From contig NZ_JARRAG010000002.1 of assembly GCF_029589435.1 (NCBI RefSeq), positions 434,001-498,000 on the forward strand: DNA of 64,000 nucleotides, read 5' to 3'. Source of the stretch: Paludisphaera mucosa. Its GTDB lineage: Bacteria > Planctomycetota > Planctomycetia > Isosphaerales > Isosphaeraceae. Below, piece by piece: positions 38,804 through 48,286 of this stretch; position 1 is the first letter of the stretch, and every line of letters begins with the position of its first letter. The translations under genes were made by a program, and so were the position numbers. The notes under the pieces were generated by a model. It ran no database searches and had not been told where the DNA came from. It saw only the letters and a program-made list of their open reading frames with translations.

Positions 38804-41302
38804 TTACTTCTTACGCGGCGGGATCAGAAATTCGCCGCCGCGTTCGACGGGCGTGATGGGCACCGGGTACAACTCCCACGGCAGCTCGCCCATGCGGCCG
38901 TCCGGGTTCTTGTCCTTGTCGTAGCCGTTCATCGTGAGGTCGTTGCCGTGAGTGCGGGCCGTCGGCGCAGCGTCCGGATCATGGTGCAGCGGGTCGAGAC
39001 GCGTCGGCGGCTCGTAGGTCTCGTCCGGCACCGGCTCGAAGTTGAACATCATCCGCATGTCTTCGTGCTCCAGGTTGTGGCAATGGAACACGAAAGGCCC
39101 CGGCCACGTGCGGAACCGCATGCGGATCCTCACCGCGGTGTTCGGGCCGAGGATCTGCGTGTCGTGGTTCGCGATCAATTCCGTTCGGTGGATCGCGTGC
39201 GTCACGTCGGTCATCTCGCTCAGCGGCTTCAGCGTCGTCGCGTTCTCGGCGTCCTTCAGCGCGTCGGCCGCGAAGTCTTTCAGATAGGCGACGATCTGGT
39301 GCCCTTCCAGGTGGATGTGGATCGGGTGCCACCATCCGCCGCCTCCGTTCCGGAGGACCCACTCTTCGGCGCTGCCGAGCACCGGGCTGGCGTTGGAGAT
39401 CGTCGGGTCGTAGAACCGCTTGTTCACCATCCAGAAGCCCTTGCCCCTGTGGAAGACGAACTCGCGGACGACCCGGACGTCCGCGTCATCGATCCGCCGC
39501 CGCGGGCGGATGAGCGGCACGCCGACCGCGACCTCGGCCTCCTTCTCGATCGGGAGCGGGTCGCCCTCGACGCAGAACCGCAAGAGCGGGATCGGCTTGT
39601 TCAACTCCGTCAGCTTGAAGGCGTCGGTCTCGAACGGCAGGGCCTGCATCCGCGGATCTTCCGGCACCTCGAGGTTGGCCTTCGGCCCGCGGCCGTCGTT
39701 CTGCGGCATCGTGTTGACCAGGTAGAACACGCGGCCGCCCGGCTTGCCCTTCGCCGCCGGCAGCGGCACGACCTCGTCGCCGTCCTTCCGGAACAGCGGG
39801 GTGCATCCGCGCTCCGTGAAGTCGAACACCAAATCCACGCGCTTGGCCATCGCCAGCACGACGCTCGTCTGCGGCAGCGGTTCCGACCACAGCCACGTAT
39901 CTTTGCCGATCTGGAGGAACTCCTTCGAGCAACGGTCGTACTCGTCGGACGTCATCCCCCCGTCGCGGGCGCGGATATAGTCTTCCTCGGCAAGGAAGCG
40001 GAGCCGGAAGATGCGGGCGTTCGATCCGTCGAGGATGCGGAAGCGATACTTGCGATTCTCGACCGTGAGCGTCGGCCACGGCACGCCGTTGACGAACATC
40101 GTCGTGCCGAGGTAGCCGTTGTGGCCCTGCGTGTCGAAGGCGATCTGGCCGGTCTCGCGGTCGATGATCTTGTCCTGCAAGACCATCGGGATGTCGTATG
40201 GGTTGTGGAAGGGCTCTTTCCCCCGCAGGTAGTGTCCGGGCCGATCCGGGTCTTCCAGCTCCTCGTCGCAGCCGGGGCCTTGCTCCTCAGGGTCGAAGCA
40301 CGACTTCTCGCCGTCGTTGGGCAGGATGTTGTTGGCGATGAGCCACAGCTCCGGCTCGGAGAAGCAGAGGCACATCGACGCCAGGCCCTTGGACACGTTG
40401 TAGCCGGTCGCGTCCATCGCGTGGTCGTGGTACCACATGGTGGACTGCGCCTCGGCCATGTCCGGGACGTGGCCGGGCCCGCCGCCTCGACCGAGCTTCG
40501 GGTCATAGCCCGGCTTTCTCGTCCCGTCGCGGAGCGGCAGCTCGCAGGGAGCCTGATCCGCCTCCTCGGGCCGCAGCGGCAGGATGTGCGGATAGAAGTA
40601 GTCGCGGGCCTTGTTCTGGAGGACGTAGAAGCTCGGGAAGCCGTCCGAATGCGACGGCGAATGGCCGCCGTGCAGGTGGATCGAGACCTCCGTCTCCAGC
40701 TGGTTCTCGAAGCGGACGACGGCCGGCTGGCCGATGCGGTGGCGAAACAGCGGCCCCGGAAGTAGATCGCCATATGTGTAAACCCGCGCCTCTGCGGCCC
40801 CGTCCGGGCGGAGCTTCACCGCGGCCTCGCGGATCGGCACCTTGTAGCACTTGACGGGGAACTCGCCCCAGTTCTTGAGCGGCCGTCCGGTCTTGTGGTG
40901 TGCGAACGTGCCGAAACACCGCTGCTTATCCTGCCAGGCCGCGAGGCCGACCTTGGCGGGGTCGCACCCGAAGAACGCCTTCCAGATTCTGGGCGAGTTC
41001 CACCACTCCGACGCGATGCCGTGGAAGACCTCCCCGATCGGGACGGGATCGGACTCGTGGATTATGAACTTGTCGGCCTGAAGCGCCTCGAACGTCGCGA
41101 TCCTGCACGGACGGATGGTGGGGATGTGATGAAACGGCAGGCTGAAGGCCCAGTTGGGGATGGCGTCCAGATCCTTCGGATCGAACGTCCGGGTCGGGTT
41201 GGAGAACGGCCCCGTCGGTTCCTCCCCCGCTTCCGATCGAGTGATCAGGGCGAAGCCGGGAACCGCGGTCGTCGCCCGAAGAAACGTTCTGCGATCCAAC
41301 AT
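38804..41302 (-). CDS. Tat-exported multicopper oxidase
   Basis: Predicted exported oxidase of 832 residues, first gene of the operon. The N-terminus has a twin-arginine motif (DRRTFLRA, 3-10). All four copper-ligand blocks are present: HLHG (209-212), WYHDHA (290-295), HPIHIH (659-664) and HCHNLEHEDMRMM (740-752). The last has the Cys-His pair and axial Met of a type-1/trinuclear site. At 832 residues it is longer than CotA/laccase types (about 500), with an insertion between residues 300 and 400 rich in Cys, Glu and Asp (CFDPEEQGPGCDEELEDPD). The likely reaction is four-electron reduction of oxygen coupled to a metal, phenol or bilirubin-like donor. The substrate is unknown. Confidence 0.9.
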   Translation of the reverse strand: MLDRRTFLRATTAVPGFALITRSEAGEEPTGPFSNPTRTFDPKDLDAIPNWAFSLPFHHIPTIRPCRIATFEALQADKFIIHESDPVPIGEVFHGIASEWWNSPRIWKAFFGCDPAKVGLAAWQDKQRCFGTFAHHKTGRPLKNWGEFPVKCYKVPIREAAVKLRPDGAAEARVYTYGDLLPGPLFRHRIGQPAVVRFENQLETEVSIHLHGGHSPSHSDGFPSFYVLQNKARDYFYPHILPLRPEEADQAPCELPLRDGTRKPGYDPKLGRGGGPGHVPDMAEAQSTMWYHDHAMDATGYNVSKGLASMCLCFSEPELWLIANNILPNDGEKSCFDPEEQGPGCDEELEDPDRPGHYLRGKEPFHNPYDIPMVLQDKIIDRETGQIAFDTQGHNGYLGTTMFVNGVPWPTLTVENRKYRFRILDGSNARIFRLRFLAEEDYIRARDGGMTSDEYDRCSKEFLQIGKDTWLWSEPLPQTSVVLAMAKRVDLVFDFTERGCTPLFRKDGDEVVPLPAAKGKPGGRVFYLVNTMPQNDGRGPKANLEVPEDPRMQALPFETDAFKLTELNKPIPLLRFCVEGDPLPIEKEAEVAVGVPLIRPRRRIDDADVRVVREFVFHRGKGFWMVNKRFYDPTISNASPVLGSAEEWVLRNGGGGWWHPIHIHLEGHQIVAYLKDFAADALKDAENATTLKPLSEMTDVTHAIHRTELIANHDTQILGPNTAVRIRMRFRTWPGPFVFHCHNLEHEDMRMMFNFEPVPDETYEPPTRLDPLHHDPDAAPTARTHGNDLTMNGYDKDKNPDGRMGELPWELYPVPITPVERGGEFLIPPRKK

Positions 41303-41319
41303 GTTCCATATCTCCCTGT

Positions 41320-41400
41320 TTGAATGATTTATACCGGGATCCTCCAGTTTCTTATCATTGAATTATTTTAATTATTTCAAATTTAATGAACAAGTGACGC
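41320..41400 (-). promoter_or_regulatory. AT-rich upstream region of the copper-oxidase operon
   Basis: A very AT-rich stretch in an otherwise GC-rich area, just upstream of the oxidase start. A TATAAA at 41328-41333 (minus strand) is a candidate -10 box and lies about 25 bases from the ATG. No convincing -35 box was found. GGGAG lies 9-10 bases before the ATG. Confidence 0.4.
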
Positions 41401-41566
41401 CCCGGGGACTTGGCGCGGAGTCGTCGGGTTCGGCTTTCAGGAGATGCTGGGCCATCAAGGATTCCCTCGCGGAGGCTTTTGAATCAGCCTCGGCGACATC
41501 CGTGAAAATAGCTGCGTTCAACCTGGCGGCCGATTCGGTTTTGATGCTCTGGATCGTCGTCGGGAA

Positions 41567-43312
41567 CGCCTTCTGCACTTTCGATGAGCGGAGGACGTAG
41601 CAAGGGTGGGTATCCACACCTCGTTCGATCCCCTGGCACCTACCTCGAGGATCTCATTCCAACTTGCTCGAACCCGTCCCGTCCCGGTCCGGTCTTCGCC
41701 TCGACGGCGTAGGGCTCGAAGACAGCCCCCTCGCCCTCGACCCCTCCTCGTCGACCACGTGCGCCTGCTGCCCGCTTTGCGATCGCGTTTCGCCCCGCGT
41801 CCATGGCCGATATACCCGCTTGATCCGCGACCTGTCCTGCCGGGGGCGGATCGCGCGGCTGCGGCCGACCGCCCGCCGCTTCCGCTGCGAGAACCCGGCG
41901 TGCGGCCGCCGCATCTTCGCCGAGCGATCTATCGACCTGGCCGACCCGCATGCTCGGGCCACAGCGCGGCTCGGGGCTGCCCTCGTCGCGGTCGGGATGG
42001 CTCTCGGCAGCGACCCCGCGGCTCGGCTCGCCAGGGCCCTGGCCAAGCCGGTCAGCCCGGACGCCCTCCTCCGGCGGGTACGGCGGGCCCCGATCGGCGC
42101 GGCCCCGACACGCCGGGTGCTCGGCCTGGACGACTTCGCCTTCCGCAAGGGCCCGCGCTACGGGACCATCTTGGTCGATCTGGAGCGACGCCGCGTCATC
42201 GACCTGCTCTCCGACCGCGAAGCGACGACCGTGGCCGGTTGGCTGCGGGCCCGCCCTGGCGTCGAGGTCGTCTCCCGCGATCGCGCCAAAGCCTATGCCC
42301 AGGCGGCCGGCGAGGGAGCTTTGGATGGGGTGCAGGTGGCCGACTGATGCCGCCTGATGAAGAACGTCCGGGATGCGTTCCGGCGAGCCCTTCAGCAGCG
42401 GTCCGGGTTGATCCGACGGCTGCTCGGCGGGCCGACCGACGGCCCTGCGGCCCCGGAGGCGGCGGTCGCCGAGAGACCGCCGACGGGCCGCCCGGGCACC
42501 GAGCTATCGACGCGGCATGAGGGCCGACGCGCGCGATTCGAGGAGGTCCGGCGGCGACATAGCGCGGGGGAGTCGCTGAGGGGGATCGCCCGCGCCCTCG
42601 GTCTGCACTACAAGACCGTCGAGCGGTACGTGCGGTCGGACTCCTGCCCCGACTGGCGGCCCGGACGCCGAGGATCCGAGCCGCCTGGACCGGTTCGCCG
42701 GGTTCATCCGCCGACGGCTCGAAGAGGGCTGTCGCAACACCCTGCAGATACGCCGCGAACTGCTCGCGATGGGCTATCGCGGGGCGATCAGCACGGTTCG
42801 GCAGGATGTCCGGCGGATCGAGTGCGAGGGGGCTGGGACCGCACCGCGGGCCGCCTCGGGGGACGCCGGCCCTCGCGCGGAGTTCGCGTCGCCGAGCCGG
42901 CTCGCGGCCCTGAAGTTGATACGGCCCTGCGACCGCCCGTCGGAAGTTCAGCAGGCCTTGGACGCGCTGAGCGCGGGGGATGACTCGATCCGGTGTGCGA
43001 TCGAGTCGGCCGAGGAGTTCGCCGTCGTCATCCGAGGGCGTCGCCCGGACGCCTTGACCGGGTGGCTGACCCGAGCGGAAGGCTCATCGGCGTCGGAACT
43101 CCGGACCCTCGCTCGCGAGCTGCGGCCGGATGAGGCCGCGCTGCGGGCAGGTATCGAGTCGCCGTGGAGCAACGGGCCGGTCGAGGGGCGCGTCAACCGA
43201 CTGAAGCTGATCGAGCGGTCGATGCATCGGCGGGCCGGCTTCGACCTCATCCGAGCACGCGTCCTGGATGCAGGATAGAGCCCCGATCATCGAAAGAGCG
43301 GGAGAACCCCTT
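41567..43312 (+). mobile_element. Decayed ISL3-family element
   Basis: Boundaries are tentative. The right end carries a block at 43281-43312 whose complement (GGGGTTCTCCCGC...CTTTCGATGA) resembles ISL3 terminal repeats. A partly matching block with the same CTTTCGATGA lies at 41578-41587 on the left. The right end interrupts the 3' end of the adjacent IS5 transposase. No target duplication was verified. Confidence 0.5.
41664..43278 (+). pseudogene. ISL3-family transposase, two frameshifts
   Basis: The N-terminal zinc-finger region ([29 protein letters not shown]) and the start of the DDE domain ([23 protein letters not shown]) are in the first frame to about 42347. The middle HTH-like part (GIARALGLHYKTVERYVRSD) is in a second frame. 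The C-terminal part with SPWSNGPVEGRVNRLKLIERSMHRRAGFDL, typical of ISL3, is in a third. The full protein would be about 530 residues. Two frame changes (near 42345 and 42690) make it inactive unless they are sequencing errors. Confidence 0.8.
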
Positions 43313-44117
43313 ATGGCGGTTTTGACCATGCCGAGGTAGTGGCGGGCCAGCTTCTCGAAGCGAGTGGCCACGTTCCGGCACTCCTTCAGCCAGCTCACGC
43401 ACCGCTCGACCACGTTCCGGCGGCGGTAGAAGTCCGCGTCGACCTTCAGGGGCCGGCCGCGATGCCTGGCCTTCTGATCCGACCGCTGGGGGATCGCCCC
43501 GATCCCGCGGCGGCGCAGCCAGACGCGGATGCGGTCGTAACTGTAGCCCTTGTCGCCCGCGACGTTCGCCGGCCGGCTGCGCGGCCTGCCGATGCGGCGG
43601 GGCGCGCGGACCGGGTCCATCACCTTCTCGAACTGCGTCGATTCGTGCCTCTGGCCGGCGGTCACCTCGGCCGCGAGGGGAAGCCCGCGACCGTCCACGA
43701 CCAGGTGGATCTTGGTCCCGAATCCGCCGCGCGAGCGACCCGACGCGTGGTCCTCGGGCTCCTGCGCGCCCCCTTTCTTCCGCCGCCGGCGGCCGCCAGG
43801 CTCGCGCGGATCGACGTCCCGTCGATGCAGAAGAACTCCCAGTCGATGCGGCCCCGGCGGTCGAGCCGCGCCTGCAAGGCCCTGAGGATGCGGTCGAAGG
43901 TGCCGTCGCGGCTCCAGCGTCGGAACCGGTCGTAGACCGTGGACCAGGGCCCGTATCGTTCCGGCACGTCGCGCCACGGACAGCCGGTGCGCAGCCTCCA
44001 GAACAGGCCGTCGAGGATCTTCAGGTGGTCCGTCCACCGGCCGCCTCGCCCGCCGTTCTCGGGGAGTTGGGGGCGGATCGCCTCGTATTGAGCGTCCGTC
44101 AGCTCATGGCGTCGCAT
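43313..44117 (-). CDS. IS5-family transposase made by -1 frameshifting, C-terminus cut off
   Basis: The first frame starts at the ATG at 44117 with RRHELTDAQYEAIRPQLPENG, WRDVPERYGPWSTVYDRF and FFCIDGTSIRAS. The second, -1 frame continues with GRSRGGFGTKIHLVVDGRGLPL, VAGDKGYSYDRIRVWLRRRG and RRRNVVERCVSWLKECRNVATRFEKLA. The change of frame falls at an A_AAG_GGG heptamer in the right phase for programmed -1 frameshifting, as known for this IS group. The protein would lose its last residues where the ISL3 end begins (after HYLGMVKTAI), so the element is probably dead at that side. Confidence 0.75.
43770..43776 (-). other. Slippery heptamer A_AAG_GGG for -1 frameshifting
   Basis: Codons AGA AAG GGG in the first frame let both tRNAs slip back one base and re-pair, joining the two transposase frames at GGGRK/KGGAQEPEDH. 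No downstream stimulator structure was checked. Confidence 0.6.
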
Positions 44118-44164
44118 CGTCGTACCTCCCTGCTCAATCTGAACAAGGTCCTACGAAGTCGACT

Positions 44165-44797
44165 GCCTTTGTGCTCACCGTACAGACCCTAGGCCGAATC
44201 GCCGGCGAAGACGAACCAACGGCCGGGGAACCAGCGGAGCATCAACCGAAGCGGGCGGATCGCCTGCTGGGCCGGTGGGCGCTGGCGACGCCTCTCGCTG
44301 CGGTCGTCGGCCGGGTCGCGATACAGGGCGACGAGCACCGGCAGGGTTCAGGGGCGGGCGGCGAACGGGAAGCGGACCAGGACGGCGAGCACGACCCGCT
44401 TGTGGCCGTACCGCCGGGCGGTGAAGGCGTGCGACGATCGGAGCGGGTCGCGATGCCGGGCCTCGCCGAAGACGTGTTTGCCCCGATGGGGGAAGACCGC
44501 GTCGACGCCGACCAGGACGACCTCGGCGTCGGCCGGCAGGAGGTCGACGACGCGTCGGGCCAGGGCCTCGGCCAGCCGCAACGGCGACCGTCGGGCCTGC
44601 GAGAAGACGCGTCGGCGGCTGGAGAAGGCCCCGGAAGCCAGCGAGCCGGCCGTCCGCAGCAGGTTGGCGACCGTGCGACGGCCGACGGTGAGGATCGCCG
44701 ACCCCACGAGCGTCAGGAATCGACGGAAGGTGGGGCGGGTGAAGACCGGGGCGAAGTCGTCCCAGAACCCGCGGGGCGTCTCGGGTCGAATGGCCAT
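44165..44797 (-). pseudogene. DDE transposase N-terminal fragment
   Basis: About 150 intact N-terminal residues (FTRPTFRRFLTLVGSAILTVGRRTVANLLRT, VLVGVDAVFPHRGKHVFGEARHRDP, RYGHKRVVLAVLVRFPFA) match a planctomycete DDE-superfamily transposase. Further matches follow in another frame (LPVLVALYRDP, LMLRWFPGRWFVFAGDS). The catalytic second half is missing. The family name is uncertain (IS701/IS4-like). Confidence 0.65.
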
Positions 44798-44895
44798 TGA
44801 GTCCGTCCTCGGCCGGTGTCGTTGAGAAGTCGGTTCAACCTCTCATCGTACCGCCCGAGGCGGGCTCAAAACTGCACAAGTCGAGTTAAGACATG

Positions 44896-45210
44896 TCAAC
44901 TCCTCCATGGTGGTGGGCGACCCTCTCGGGCCGACCGGTTTGATTGGTTCGCCGTCACGTCGTCCCGCTCGCGGCGGCCCTTGGCGTCGGCACACTTCTG
45001 CGTCTTGATCCAGGCGTATGCCTCGCGAAGCACATCGGCCATCGGCAGGGCGTCGACCGTATTGAAGGAGTGCGACTCCTTCCTGGTGTCGTCTCGCCGC
45101 CGGAAGGAACGGATGATGATCAGCGTGTAGTAGTCGCGGCTTTTCTTGAAACTCCGCCCGATGGTCACTTTCAATACCCCGACCTGGATTTGGAGCGCGG
45201 GTTGGCTCAT
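44896..45210 (-). CDS. Small protein of unknown function
   Basis: 104 residues from the ATG of MSQPALQIQVGVLKVTIGRSF. The pattern (short beta strands, KKSRDYYTLIIIRSFRRRDDTRKESHSFNTVDALPMADVLREAYAWIKTQ) recalls small proteins found near integrases and replication genes in planctomycetes, but I cannot name the family. An upstream in-frame start would add 11 residues. It is alone between transposase debris and the DHFR-like gene. Confidence 0.55.
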   Translation of the reverse strand: MSQPALQIQVGVLKVTIGRSFKKSRDYYTLIIIRSFRRRDDTRKESHSFNTVDALPMADVLREAYAWIKTQKCADAKGRRERDDVTANQSNRSAREGRPPPWRS

Positions 45211-45794
45211 TGGTTCTCTCTTATCTGTTTCCGGCTCGACCATCGGGCCTGATCGGGGGCGAACCGAATCCGGTGGTGCTGCGGCGTGCAGGCTGAAAAG
45301 CCGAGGCTCCCGCAGGGAAACGGCCTTTTCTGCTTGCCTCGTCGTGGCTCCGGCTTCAGCTTCCCCGATCGAAGGCCGAGGGCGGAGCGTGTCATCAGTC
45401 GAGGGAGAGAATCAGCAAGGCCGGCCGACACACCATCCAGAACAGATCACCGCCTCCATCTGGTGAGTCCTGGATTTCAAACCTGCCTCCTTCGCGCCGT
45501 TCTCCAGCCATCACAACGCACGAAAAAGCCTCCGGCTCTCCGTCCGCCTCATCCCCGTTTCCCCTCTTCGGCCGCCCGGCCGGTTTCAACCCCCTCGCTT
45601 TCTACCTTGAATATTCTGTGGTTAAAGGGTTCCTTCGGATTTCGGGGTGGGTTTGGGCGTGATTTCGGCTCGATTTCCGAATGGTGCCGGTGCCGAAGGC
45701 ATCGTCAAAACAGCACTGTACGCCCGTTGACTTCCTGCCGATAAATGGTTCCAATCCCCGAGTCCGGCCATCGACCTATCCCGGAGGAACTTGG
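45211..45794. other. Intergenic region
   Basis: No supported gene. A somewhat AT-richer stretch around 45600-45640 may carry the promoter for the DHFR-like gene. Confidence 0.4.
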
Positions 45795-46439
45795 ATGCCT
45801 GAAGTCGTGGTTCGCAACTTCGCCTGTTCCCTTGACGGTTTCGGAGCCGGCCTTCAGCAAAGCCAGTCCAAGCCGTTCGGCAAGAACGCCATCCAGATCA
45901 TGAACTGGTTCTTCCCCACCCGGACCTTCAGGTCCATGATCGGCGCCGAGGGCGGCGGCACGGGGCTGGACGACAGCTACGCAGGCAGGGCCTTCGAGGG
46001 CGTGGGCGCCTCCATCATGGGCCGCAACATGTTCAGCCCCCTCCGCGGCCCCTGGGCCGACGAGGACTGGAAGGGCTGGTGGGGCGACGACCCTCCCTTC
46101 AAGCACCCGGTCTTCGTGCTGACGCACCATCCCAGGCCCACCCTGGAGTTCGAGAACGGCACCTCCTTCCACTTCGTCGACGGCTCGCCGGAACGGGTCC
46201 TGGAGCAGGCCCGTGCCGCGGCCGATGGCAAGGACGTGAAGGTCAACGGCGGCGTCTCCACGGTCCGGGCCTTCTGGAAAGCCCGGCTCCTCGACGAGCT
46301 GCACCTGGTCATGGCGCCGGTCTTCTTGGGGGAAGGAGAGCGGCTCCTCGGCGGGCTGGGGGTGGAGGAAGACTACGAGGTGGCCGGCTCCGAGGCTTCC
46401 GAGACCGCCGTGCATTACCGGGTCGCCAGGAAGCGCTAG
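45795..46439 (+). CDS. Dihydrofolate reductase-fold (RibD C-terminal-like) protein
   Basis: Cytoplasmic protein of 214 residues, DHFR/RibD-C family. It has FACSLDGFGAG near the N-terminus, GASIMGRNMFSPLRGPW in the middle (NADPH-binding region), FVLTHHPRPTLEF and DVKVNGGVSTVRAFWKARLLDELHLVMAPVFLGEGERL near the C-terminus. Members reduce pteridine- or pyrimidine-like substrates; the exact substrate is unknown. GGAGG lies 8 bases before the ATG. It begins a same-strand run with the VOC and AlkD-like genes (28- and 60-base gaps). Confidence 0.88.
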   Translation: MPEVVVRNFACSLDGFGAGLQQSQSKPFGKNAIQIMNWFFPTRTFRSMIGAEGGGTGLDDSYAGRAFEGVGASIMGRNMFSPLRGPWADEDWKGWWGDDPPFKHPVFVLTHHPRPTLEFENGTSFHFVDGSPERVLEQARAAADGKDVKVNGGVSTVRAFWKARLLDELHLVMAPVFLGEGERLLGGLGVEEDYEVAGSEASETAVHYRVARKR

Positions 46440-46467
46440 CGTTCAGGCATACGAGAGGGGGAAAAAG

Positions 46468-46902
46468 ATGTCAGTCGAACGGATGGACAACGTCCTCATC
46501 GTCGTCGACGACCTCGAAGCCGTTAAGGCGTTCTTCATCGAACTGGGACTCAAGCTCGAGGGCGAGACGACGGTCGAAGGGCCTGAAGTCGGGAGCCTGA
46601 TCGGGCTGGGGGACGTCCGGGCCACCCTTGCGATGATGCGGACCCCCGATGGCCAGGGCGTCGAGCTCGACAAGTTCCACACGCCCGACGCGATCAGGTT
46701 CGGGCCGGTGGACGCGCCGGTCAACGCCCTGGGCTTCCGCCGCGTCATGTTCGCCGTCGACGACATCGACGCTCTCGTTGCGCGCATGGTCGCGCACGGG
46801 GCCGAGCTCATCGGCGAAATGCGGTACGGGGACTCGTACCGGTTGGCCTACATCCGTGGGCCTGAGGGCATCATCGTCGGGCTCGCCGAGCAGCTCGGCT
46901 GA
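46468..46902 (+). CDS. VOC-family (glyoxalase/dioxygenase-like) protein
   Basis: Protein of 144 residues with two beta-alpha-beta-beta-beta units typical of the vicinal oxygen chelate fold: MDNVLIVVDDLEAVKAFFIELG and MFAVDDIDALVARMVAHGAEL...YIRGPEGIIVGLAEQLG. The metal ligands usual in glyoxalase I are only partly present, so it may be a lyase or a binding protein. AGAGGGGGAAAAG lies just upstream of the ATG. Confidence 0.85.
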   Translation: MSVERMDNVLIVVDDLEAVKAFFIELGLKLEGETTVEGPEVGSLIGLGDVRATLAMMRTPDGQGVELDKFHTPDAIRFGPVDAPVNALGFRRVMFAVDDIDALVARMVAHGAELIGEMRYGDSYRLAYIRGPEGIIVGLAEQLG

Positions 46903-46962
46903 ATCGGTGAGCAAGATCGCCCCCCATGAAACTCTCCCGCTGTACCAGCGAAGGAGCCGCCC

Positions 46963-47670
46963 ATGACCGCCCGGGAAGTCGTCGATCAACTGAAGGCCCT
47001 GGGCAAGCCTTCCATCAAGAAGGTGCTGCTCAATCACGGGGCGCGCGAGCCGTTCTTCGGGGTGAGCGTCGAAGACCTTAAGAAGATCCAGAATCGCATC
47101 AAGATAAACCACTCGCTGGCGATGGAGCTTTTCGAGACCGGCATCTCGGACGCGATGTATCTCGCCGGGCTGATCGTCGACGACGCCAGGATGACGAACG
47201 AGGACCTCGATTGCTGGGTGAAGGCCGCCTACTGGCCCATGCTCAGCGAGTCCACCGTCCCATGGGTCGCGTCCGAGGGCCGGCACGGCTGGGAGATCTT
47301 GCTGGAATGGATCGAATCCGACGTCGAGTCGATCGCCGCGGCCGGCTGGTCGACGCTGGGGGCCGTGCACAAGATCAAGCCCGACGACGAGCTCGACCAG
47401 GCGACGATCGGCGAGCTGCTGGACAGGGTCGCCGGGACGATCCACGACCAGCCGGATCGCGTGCGTCTTCAGATGAACGGATTCGTGATCGACGCGGGCT
47501 CTTTCGTGGCTGCATCGACGGATCGGGCGCTTGAAGCGGCCGACAGGATCGGCCTCGTAAAGGTCGGCATGGGTGAAACGGCGTGCAAGGTCCCCGGTGC
47601 GCGCGAGTCTATCGAGAAGGTCCAGGCGGCCGGAAGGCTCGGCAAGAAGCGGAAGACGGCCAAATGCTGA
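46963..47670 (+). CDS. AlkD-like DNA alkylation repair enzyme
   Basis: Protein of 235 residues of the HEAT-like-repeat DNA glycosylase family that removes alkylated bases without flipping them. It has FFGVSVEDLKKIQNRIK (the family FGVxxxxLRxIAK motif), repeated helical pairs, WVKAAYWPMLSESTVPWVASEG and an Asp-containing FVIDAGSFV. The catalytic Asp was not fixed exactly. AAGGAG lies 7 bases before the ATG. Confidence 0.85.
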   Translation: MTAREVVDQLKALGKPSIKKVLLNHGAREPFFGVSVEDLKKIQNRIKINHSLAMELFETGISDAMYLAGLIVDDARMTNEDLDCWVKAAYWPMLSESTVPWVASEGRHGWEILLEWIESDVESIAAAGWSTLGAVHKIKPDDELDQATIGELLDRVAGTIHDQPDRVRLQMNGFVIDAGSFVAASTDRALEAADRIGLVKVGMGETACKVPGARESIEKVQAAGRLGKKRKTAKC

Positions 47671-47789
47671 GCTGATTCGTCCTCCATGCCGACTCCACCG
47701 GCCTCCCACCCGCCAACGTGTCCCACGTCCGTGACGAGGATAAAATCGCCATCGTCGAGGCATTCACCTTCGGTCGGAGGGGTCCAGCA

Positions 47790-48245
47790 ATGGGGAACGA
47801 AGCGATCGTATACGGCCGGATCCTCGGGGCCACCTGGAATGTCGGCGATCGGTTCAGGTGCATGTACGACTTGAACCGCGAGGCGCTCTCCGCCGTGCCC
47901 GAAGACGACGACTGGCCTTGGGTCGTGCGGGACATCTTCGCCCTGCCTGCGCCGTACCCGCAGGGCACGTACCGCCGTCAGGTCATCCACTTCGGCCTGT
48001 CCATCAAGGACGATCCATACGACCGCATCCTCTGGGACGAGTGGCTGGGCAAGTTCGAGCAAGTGCTGCGAAGACTGTACTGGTGGTCGGCGGCGGCGCA
48101 CATCGAGACCGACTTCGGTCCGCCGCGCACGATCGAGTGGGCGCCGACCGAGGCGGCGATGGGGCGGCTGTACGACGACCCGCCGCAGCCGGTTTCCGAG
48201 TGGGTGCGGTCGGACCGGCTTCCCGCGTCTCGTGATGAAGGCTGA
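47790..48245 (+). CDS. Unrecognised small protein
   Basis: 151 residues from an ATG with GGAGG about 9 bases upstream (MGNEAIVYGRILGATWNVGDRF). The frame is open 24 codons further upstream without support. It has many Trp and Asp residues (PEDDDWPWVVRDIFALPAPYPQGTYRRQ, RRLYWWSAAAHIETDFGPPRTIEW) and appears soluble. It may be an immunity- or sensor-type protein, but no family was recognised. Confidence 0.65.
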   Translation: MGNEAIVYGRILGATWNVGDRFRCMYDLNREALSAVPEDDDWPWVVRDIFALPAPYPQGTYRRQVIHFGLSIKDDPYDRILWDEWLGKFEQVLRRLYWWSAAAHIETDFGPPRTIEWAPTEAAMGRLYDDPPQPVSEWVRSDRLPASRDEG

Positions 48246-48286
48246 TGAGCTCAGGCCTGCTCGATCCACTTCGAAGCGAGCCTGCA

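Noticed and set aside
45211..45794. Possible gene in the gap before the DHFR-like gene
   Set aside because: Frames on both strands lack start signals and similarity.
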